Positions 7,334 to 12,183 of a stretch of 12,183 nt of DNA are shown piece after piece (position 1 is the stretch's first letter; every line of letters begins with the position of its first letter). A program made the translations under genes and the position numbers. Under the pieces are notes generated by a model that worked only from the letters and a program-made list of their open reading frames with translations, was not told the origin of the DNA and did not search any database. Source of the stretch: CAYNEO01 sp964396245 (lineage in GTDB: Bacteria; Zixibacteria; MSB-5A5; GN15; FEB-12); contig CAYNEO010000073.1 of NCBI GenBank assembly GCA_964396245.1, forward strand, positions 1 through 12,183, given 5' to 3'.

Positions 7334-9238
7334 ATGATCAGGATTATCTCAGCAACGGTGGTTATTTGCCTGGTTCTTCTCGCCGGAAGTGCCTCGGCGA
7401 TCGACGGCGTTCAGTGCGAACTCAATGTTTCGCAACTGGATACAGTGACAGGCGAGAATGTCTTACTCTACTCCGACACGAGTTGGTTTCTTGACAGCCT
7501 GACATCGGTCGGTTTCCTCGTGTCGTTTTCGACCGAATTTGAATTCACACATATCGACACCAATCGGTGTGAATTCATGGTGCATGTGGTCACGCTCGCT
7601 CAGCCGGTGCACAATTATTCCCGGGATTTTCAGGTTGAATACGGACTGCCGGCGCGAATCGACAGCATCGTCGGCAAAAACAACGCGCTGTATTCGCTGG
7701 CCGTGACACCACTCAGAAGCTCCGCGATTGATACCTCGGGATGCAGTATCGTCCACACGCGCGAAGGTGAGTTTCGATTCGACCCGTCGGCATACATGGA
7801 TATCTATTATGTGCCCAATTCCTTCGGTGATTTCTACTGGAACACCGTCAAGGGAATCATGGATGAGCGTTACCGGGTATTCAAGTCGATCAACAACTTC
7901 ACCCTGCCCGGCAAATACGCCATCTATCTCTGTCCCTGCCCGATTTACTCGGTCATCTGGGACAAGCGGTTCGGCATGATGATCGACCCTACCCGCAATA
8001 TCGCGTTCGCCCTTTACAATCATGATGTCAACACGGCCGATCCCTTCCTGATTCTGGATGCGTCCGTCTATCGGAACTACGGCTATGCGCCGGCGTTCGT
8101 GGCCGAAGGTCTTGCGAGCTACCTGACATACGCCGCCTTTGAAATGAAACAATTGATCACCGACGGCAGGAACCTGCCCATTGAATCGTTGCTCGTGACG
8201 TACAATTACTACACCGCCGATCCTGCCGTGTCGGACAGGACATCTGCGACGTTCATCAAATACCTCATTAATGAATACAAGATTGACAAGCTTCTGGAGG
8301 TATACCGGCGGGCCGATGACTTGAACCTTCAGGCCACCATCGAGGATGTATACCGGAAACCAATCTCGCAACTGGAGAAAGAGTGGATTCACTATGTCGA
8401 CACCGTGAGCATCTCGTTCGACCAGTTGCTGCATTACTCGGATCTTGCCGAGGCCATGTTCAATTACAAGATGATGCTCCATTACAGTCGCGGATTGCTT
8501 CAGGAGGCAACCAAAAGACCTGACACGTTGCTGGCGCTTCGGAATCTGGCCCGGGCATCTTTTTCGACCGGCGATTACTACGGCGCTTCGGGGTACGAGG
8601 AACAGTTGTGCGAACTTCAGGATAGCGTCGTCCTGAACTGGCTGGCGCTCGCCGGGTACCAGATGATGAACGGCAGCTACGACACCGCCCGGACCAATCT
8701 GGAACGCGCTCACGCTATCGATACCACCGAACAGCTCGTGCGGTTTAACCTCGCTCTCAATGACCTGTATCGCGGTGATACGGCGGCGGCGAAAAGGGAA
8801 CTCACGGCGCTCGTCTTCGAATCGCGACAGGGCGGCCCGTTCGGCGAAAGCCGTGTGATGCTGGGATATGTGCTCCTGCAGTCGGGCGACGAGGACGATC
8901 ACGCCCTGGCGGAAAAATACTTCCATGAAGCGCTCCGTTACTTTGCACAGGCCATAAACAGCGGCAATCCGTCGCCGACCTCGCATATCTGGGCCGGGAT
9001 GGCCTATCTCGGCCTCGGTAATACGAGCGATGCATACGATTTCCTGCACACCGGACTTTATTTGGAAAAGCGTCCGTTTTATATCGGCATGGCACAGCTC
9101 TGGCTGGGGAAGACGGCTGATGTCCGGGGTGAGCGCGATGTCGCCGAGGAATATTACAATTATGTACTGGCCGGGGCGTCGGCTGCCTATCATCAGGCGG
9201 AAGCCCGCGAATACTTGAAAAAACCGTACCGGCAATAG
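7334..9238 (+). CDS. secreted TPR protein with degenerate peptidase-MA-like domain
   Basis: I do not recognise a named gene. Numbered from ATG 7334 (634 residues): a type I signal peptide at 1-22 (MIRIISATVV, hydrophobic core, SASA before the cut), with no lipobox cysteine. A beta-rich region follows to about 145. Residues about 150-358 resemble the gluzincin-like peptidase MA fold: PAFVAEGLASYLTY (253-266) looks like the helix carrying the third zinc ligand, and SATFIKYLINEYKIDKLLEV plus ISQLEKEWIHYV look like the usual C-terminal helices. No HExxH is found upstream of that glutamate; the expected place reads LDASVYRN. From about 365 to the end there are TPR-like helical pairs. The alternative start GTG 7298 (AGGCG before it, 6 nt from the comB stop) would add 12 residues and is also possible. 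Likely periplasmic, and co-transcribed with the BatA-like gene 7 nt downstream. It may be a scaffold rather than a protease. Confidence 0.72.
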   Translation: MIRIISATVVICLVLLAGSASAIDGVQCELNVSQLDTVTGENVLLYSDTSWFLDSLTSVGFLVSFSTEFEFTHIDTNRCEFMVHVVTLAQPVHNYSRDFQVEYGLPARIDSIVGKNNALYSLAVTPLRSSAIDTSGCSIVHTREGEFRFDPSAYMDIYYVPNSFGDFYWNTVKGIMDERYRVFKSINNFTLPGKYAIYLCPCPIYSVIWDKRFGMMIDPTRNIAFALYNHDVNTADPFLILDASVYRNYGYAPAFVAEGLASYLTYAAFEMKQLITDGRNLPIESLLVTYNYYTADPAVSDRTSATFIKYLINEYKIDKLLEVYRRADDLNLQATIEDVYRKPISQLEKEWIHYVDTVSISFDQLLHYSDLAEAMFNYKMMLHYSRGLLQEATKRPDTLLALRNLARASFSTGDYYGASGYEEQLCELQDSVVLNWLALAGYQMMNGSYDTARTNLERAHAIDTTEQLVRFNLALNDLYRGDTAAAKRELTALVFESRQGGPFGESRVMLGYVLLQSGDEDDHALAEKYFHEALRYFAQAINSGNPSPTSHIWAGMAYLGLGNTSDAYDFLHTGLYLEKRPFYIGMAQLWLGKTADVRGERDVAEEYYNYVLAGASAAYHQAEAREYLKKPYRQ

Positions 9239-9245
9239 CTTTATT

Positions 9246-11318
9246 ATGTTCAGCTTTTTGAATTCCACCGTCCTGATTGCGGCGGCGGCGGCGTTAATCC
9301 CGCTGATAATTCATCTTTTCTCGCGCCGACGCGTTAAAATCGTCGAGTTTTCGTCGCTGCGCCACCTCAAGGCGATGCAGAAACGACAGGTTCGACGACT
9401 GAAAATTCGTCAGTTGCTCCTGCTGCTGGTCCGGATGCTGATAATCCTCGTGGTCGTATTGGCCTTTGCCCGACCGACCACGAAAAGCGGCGGGGTCGGC
9501 GCTCACGCATCGGTCTCGGCCGTGATTCTGTTCGACAACTCGGCTTCCATGACCCGGTATGTTTCCGACGGTAATCTCTTCGATATCGCCAAAAAGCGAA
9601 CCGCGGAATTGCTCGAAACGTTCGGCCAATCGGACCAGGTAGCCCTTATTCCGTTGAATCACTCGGGACAGGATGTCATCGGTGCACAGGAGTTTGCTTC
9701 GGCCGCCGTTGCCGCCGAGAAGCTCGATCAGCTGAAGCCCGGTTACGGCGAAGCTGACCTGGAGTCGGCGCTGGAATATGCCTCCGACCTGATACAACGC
9801 GCGAGCAATCTCAACAAGGAGATTTATATCGTCTCGGATCGGCAGCGTAATGCCCTGCCGGAGAAAGAGCCGCTTGCCGACGTGAAAGCCTCGGTATACG
9901 CGGTCGATTTGCCTGTCTCCGATGATGAAAACTGCGGCGTGGTAGCGGTCGATTTCGGCGGCCAGTTGATTCAGCCCGGTCTCGATTTCGATGTTGTGGC
10001 CACGATTCGCAACTACGGAAGCGAGAATCGGTCACAGTCGATCGCGTCACTCTTTCTTGACGGCAAGCGCGTTGCACAGACAGAGTTCTCTGCCGCGGCA
10101 GGCTCCGACACCGGCGTGAGATTTACCCGCTCGGTCGCGGGCACCGGTTTCCATTCCGGCTATGTCGAGATTTCCGACGACCAATTTCTGGGGGACAATC
10201 GATACTATTTCAGTTTCCACATTCCCGACCGATTCAATCTTCTCCTGATCACCGGTGATCCCTCGGCGCACTACATATCGCTCGCCCTCGTGCCAAATGA
10301 AACACTGAGCCGGTACTGGTCGGTGAAAGAGGCGACGCCGGAGCAACTATCCGGGGTCGACTTTCTCGATTACGACGTCATCATGCTGGTGGGTGCGCCG
10401 AGGCTGGATCCGACCTATGTCTCGCGGCTGAAATCATTTGTCAATCGAGGCAAATCGCTGTTTGTCAGTTACGGCGGTGATACCGATATCAATTACTTCA
10501 ACCAGACATGGTCGGCGATTACCGGCGTGACTTATGATCAGCCGGTGCCGACTTCTTTCACCCGCGCCGGCTACTACACCATCCAGTCGGTTGACACCGA
10601 CCATCCGATTTTCTCGGTTTTCTCGTTCGAGAAGGGCGAGCCGCCGAAAGTGAAGTTCTTTGTGTTGCCGCAGTTCCGCGTGTCGGCCGATGATCGTCAG
10701 GTTATGGTATTTACCGGCAACCGTCCGGCGCTCGTCGAATCCGAGCACGGCAACGGCAAGGTACTCTGTTTTACCGGACCAATGTCGCCCGAGTATACCG
10801 ACCTTCCCGGTCACGCATTCTTCGTGCCGTTTGTGTCTCGACTGGCGGAATACCTGGCCTCGGACCTCTCTTCGCTGGATCTCAAGCTCTATTCAGGCGG
10901 CAATATCACCCGTTCGCTCTCGCTGACAGGCGCGGTCAATTATCCCGTCGAACTGCTGACTCCCGACAGCAGCGAGTACTACATTCCTCCCGAAGAAGAC
11001 AAGGGCGCCCTGGTCGTGCATGCGAAGCCGGCCGACTATCCCGGCATTTACCGGATCAACTACCTCGGCGCCGAAATCGATCGCTTTGCCGTCAATATCC
11101 ATCCGGCCGAGGGAAACCTGGCCGGTGTCGACACGGATCAATTTGCAGCCTCTCTGGGGATCGACGAGATTCGCGAGCTGAGTACCGACAAACCACTCGA
11201 AACGACAATCGCCGGCTTCCGTTTCGGAAGGGAACTCTGGCAGGTTTTCCTCTGGGTTGCGGTCTTTCTCGTTATTGCGGAAATCCTTCTGGCGCGCGGA
11301 ACACGAGTCGAGGAATGA
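9246..11318 (+). CDS. BatA-like membrane protein with von Willebrand A domain
   Basis: A 690-residue inner-membrane protein. The N-terminus is the BatA-type module with two membrane segments (about 8-25 and 57-75) separated by a very basic loop and followed by FARP. A vWA domain spans about 90-225, with the metal-ion site DNSAS (Asp97, Ser99, Ser101) and IVSDRQ at 195-200. Next come a beta-sandwich of CARDB-like type (about 228-325) and an alpha/beta region resembling a class I glutamine-amidotransferase-like fold (about 329-545, starting NLLLITGDP). A final membrane segment lies at about 664-682, before a short charged tail. This architecture is known in planctomycete, Bacteroidota and candidate-phylum proteins often linked to MoxR ATPase and DUF58 genes; neither is next to it here. 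The function is unknown, probably a surface or periplasmic assembly/adaptor role. No good Shine-Dalgarno precedes ATG 9246, consistent with coupling to the gene 7 nt upstream. Confidence 0.8.
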   Translation: MFSFLNSTVLIAAAAALIPLIIHLFSRRRVKIVEFSSLRHLKAMQKRQVRRLKIRQLLLLLVRMLIILVVVLAFARPTTKSGGVGAHASVSAVILFDNSASMTRYVSDGNLFDIAKKRTAELLETFGQSDQVALIPLNHSGQDVIGAQEFASAAVAAEKLDQLKPGYGEADLESALEYASDLIQRASNLNKEIYIVSDRQRNALPEKEPLADVKASVYAVDLPVSDDENCGVVAVDFGGQLIQPGLDFDVVATIRNYGSENRSQSIASLFLDGKRVAQTEFSAAAGSDTGVRFTRSVAGTGFHSGYVEISDDQFLGDNRYYFSFHIPDRFNLLLITGDPSAHYISLALVPNETLSRYWSVKEATPEQLSGVDFLDYDVIMLVGAPRLDPTYVSRLKSFVNRGKSLFVSYGGDTDINYFNQTWSAITGVTYDQPVPTSFTRAGYYTIQSVDTDHPIFSVFSFEKGEPPKVKFFVLPQFRVSADDRQVMVFTGNRPALVESEHGNGKVLCFTGPMSPEYTDLPGHAFFVPFVSRLAEYLASDLSSLDLKLYSGGNITRSLSLTGAVNYPVELLTPDSSEYYIPPEEDKGALVVHAKPADYPGIYRINYLGAEIDRFAVNIHPAEGNLAGVDTDQFAASLGIDEIRELSTDKPLETTIAGFRFGRELWQVFLWVAVFLVIAEILLARGTRVEE

Positions 11319-11321
11319 GGC

Positions 11322-12183
11322 ATGACCCTCCTCGCCGCTGAAAATATCACCAAGCAATTCCAGAAACAGACTGTTCTTTCCAACGTCTCGTTTACTATCA
11401 CCCGGGGTCAGCGAATTGGCCTCGTTGGCAAGAACGGTATCGGCAAGACAACCCTCCTGGAAGTCCTCGCCGGGAAACAGGAAGTCGACAGCGGCAGTAT
11501 CAACCGCGCCAAAAACTGCCGGCTTGATTATGTCGAGCAGGAGAAGGCGGAGTACCTCGATGTCACCCTGTTCGAGTTTGTCGCCGGCGCGCGGGAGGAT
11601 TTGCTTGGTCTGAGAAGTGAGATTGTCCATCTCGAGCACTATCTTGAAGAAAACCCGCATGATCAGGAAAGTCTCGACAAACTCGGCGCACTTCAGCACA
11701 GCTTCGAAGCCGGAGGCGGGTTCAACCTTGAAAATGAAGTCAAGATCATTCTGGACGGCCTCGGTTTTGAGGAAACCCGCCACCGCGAGCGGCTTCGCAA
11801 TTTCTCCGGAGGCGAGAAGAATCGCGCCGGGATCGCCCGGCTTCTGGCCGGCAACGGTAATCTGCTCCTGCTCGATGAGCCAACCAACCACCTCGATATC
11901 GAATCGACGAAGTGGCTCGAGGAATACCTGCGGAAGCTCGAAAAGACGTACGTGATTGTCTCGCACGATCGCGCTTTTCTCACGGCCACAGTCGAGCTGG
12001 TGTGGGAAATCAATTTCGGTGAAATCGAAACATTCACCGGCGGTTATGAAAAGTACCTGGTCGAACGCACCGACCGTCGACGGCTCGCGGAGCATCACTA
12101 CCGGCATCAGCAGGAAGAGATCGCCCGTATCGAGGATTTCATCCGTCGCAACATGGCCGGGCAGAAGACGAAACAGGCGCAGT
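11322..12183 (+). CDS. ABC-F family ATPase, 3' end cut by window
   Basis: The first 287 residues are visible and the frame is open to the window end. One complete nucleotide-binding domain is present: Walker A GKNGIGKT at 36-43, signature FSGGE at 161-165, Walker B LLLLDEPTNHLD ending at 192, and switch His215 in IVSHDRAFL. It continues into GGYEKYLVER and a highly charged helix (about 248-287), which is the start of the interdomain linker that enters the ribosomal E site in ABC-F proteins. There is no membrane segment, and the DEPTNHLD sequence is characteristic of ABC-F. These soluble ATPases (Uup, EttA, YheS, YdiF, antibiotic-protection types) act on stalled or initiating ribosomes; the subfamily cannot be fixed without the second domain. 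GAGGA at 11310-11314 is 7 nt before ATG 11322, and the start lies 3 nt after the BatA-like stop, so it is probably co-translated. Confidence 0.93.
   Translation, partial: MTLLAAENITKQFQKQTVLSNVSFTITRGQRIGLVGKNGIGKTTLLEVLAGKQEVDSGSINRAKNCRLDYVEQEKAEYLDVTLFEFVAGAREDLLGLRSEIVHLEHYLEENPHDQESLDKLGALQHSFEAGGGFNLENEVKIILDGLGFEETRHRERLRNFSGGEKNRAGIARLLAGNGNLLLLDEPTNHLDIESTKWLEEYLRKLEKTYVIVSHDRAFLTATVELVWEINFGEIETFTGGYEKYLVERTDRRRLAEHHYRHQQEEIARIEDFIRRNMAGQKTKQAQ

Noticed and set aside
7463..9268. Open reading frame of 601 codons antisense to the TPR gene
   Set aside because: It lies in exact codon register with the sense gene, so it is open only because the sense gene rarely uses TTA, CTA and TCA codons. 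The same register-matched antisense frames appear over acnA, fba, gcvT and the BatA/ABC-F genes. The sense strand has a signal peptide and domain logic; the antisense product has none.
9246..11318. vWA protein as part of a MoxR-vWA or ternary defence-type system
   Set aside because: The BatA N-terminal membrane module, CARDB-like and amidotransferase-like regions and the lack of any effector, nuclease or AAA+ partner fit the envelope BatA group, not known vWA-linked conflict systems.
11802..11816. FSGGE in place of LSGGE in the ABC signature
   Set aside because: Phenylalanine at this position is common in ABC-F proteins, so it is not a sign of inactivation.
10893..12107. Open reading frame of 404 codons antisense to the BatA-like and ABC-F genes
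   Set aside because: It runs across the junction of two genes that happen to share a reading frame, in register with both, and has no ribosome-binding site or recognisable motif. It is a codon-usage shadow.

Overview
The window reads as ordinary chromosomal housekeeping DNA from a moderately GC-rich, Gram-negative-type bacterium. I see no insertion sequence, phage gene, CRISPR array or recognisable defence system. The mix (a SpoVG homologue beside ispE and tRNA-Gln, an AcnA-type aconitase, a long class II aldolase, a ComB homologue, a BatA-like von Willebrand A membrane protein and a secreted TPR protein) suggests an FCB-group or related candidate lineage such as Zixibacteria, Latescibacterota or Gemmatimonadota. 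That placement is inference, because no rRNA or marker phylogeny is available here.

Layout. Positions 1-1268 lie on the minus strand and read ispE, spoVG, tRNA-Gln(TTG). ispE and spoVG overlap by 14 bp, and spoVG ends 11 nt before the tRNA, so one transcript probably carries all three. A divergent intergenic region (about 1269-1473) holds a near-consensus sigma70 promoter driving acnA (1474-4152, plus strand). A strong hairpin follows acnA, then a class II fructose-bisphosphate aldolase gene (4242-5270) and a second strong hairpin (5295-5325).

A promoter-like sequence with a perfect TTGACA box precedes gcvT. From there to the window end, five plus-strand genes sit 3 to about 42 nt apart with no visible terminator: gcvT, a comB homologue, a secreted TPR protein with a peptidase-MA-like domain that appears to have lost its zinc-binding HExxH, a BatA-like vWA membrane protein, and an ABC-F ATPase cut by the window edge. 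They look like one operon mixing one-carbon metabolism, a sulfolactate-phosphatase relative, envelope-associated proteins and a ribosome-associated ATPase.

How the genes fit together. acnA (TCA cycle), fba (glycolysis/gluconeogenesis), gcvT (glycine cleavage) and ispE (MEP isoprenoid pathway) are central metabolism. The least explained part is the stretch comB, TPR/pseudo-peptidase, BatA-like. The most useful second looks are the TPR protein with its degenerate active site, its pairing with the BatA-like protein without MoxR or DUF58 genes in view, and the presence of ComB outside a visible coenzyme M context. I found nothing I would claim as a wholly new system.
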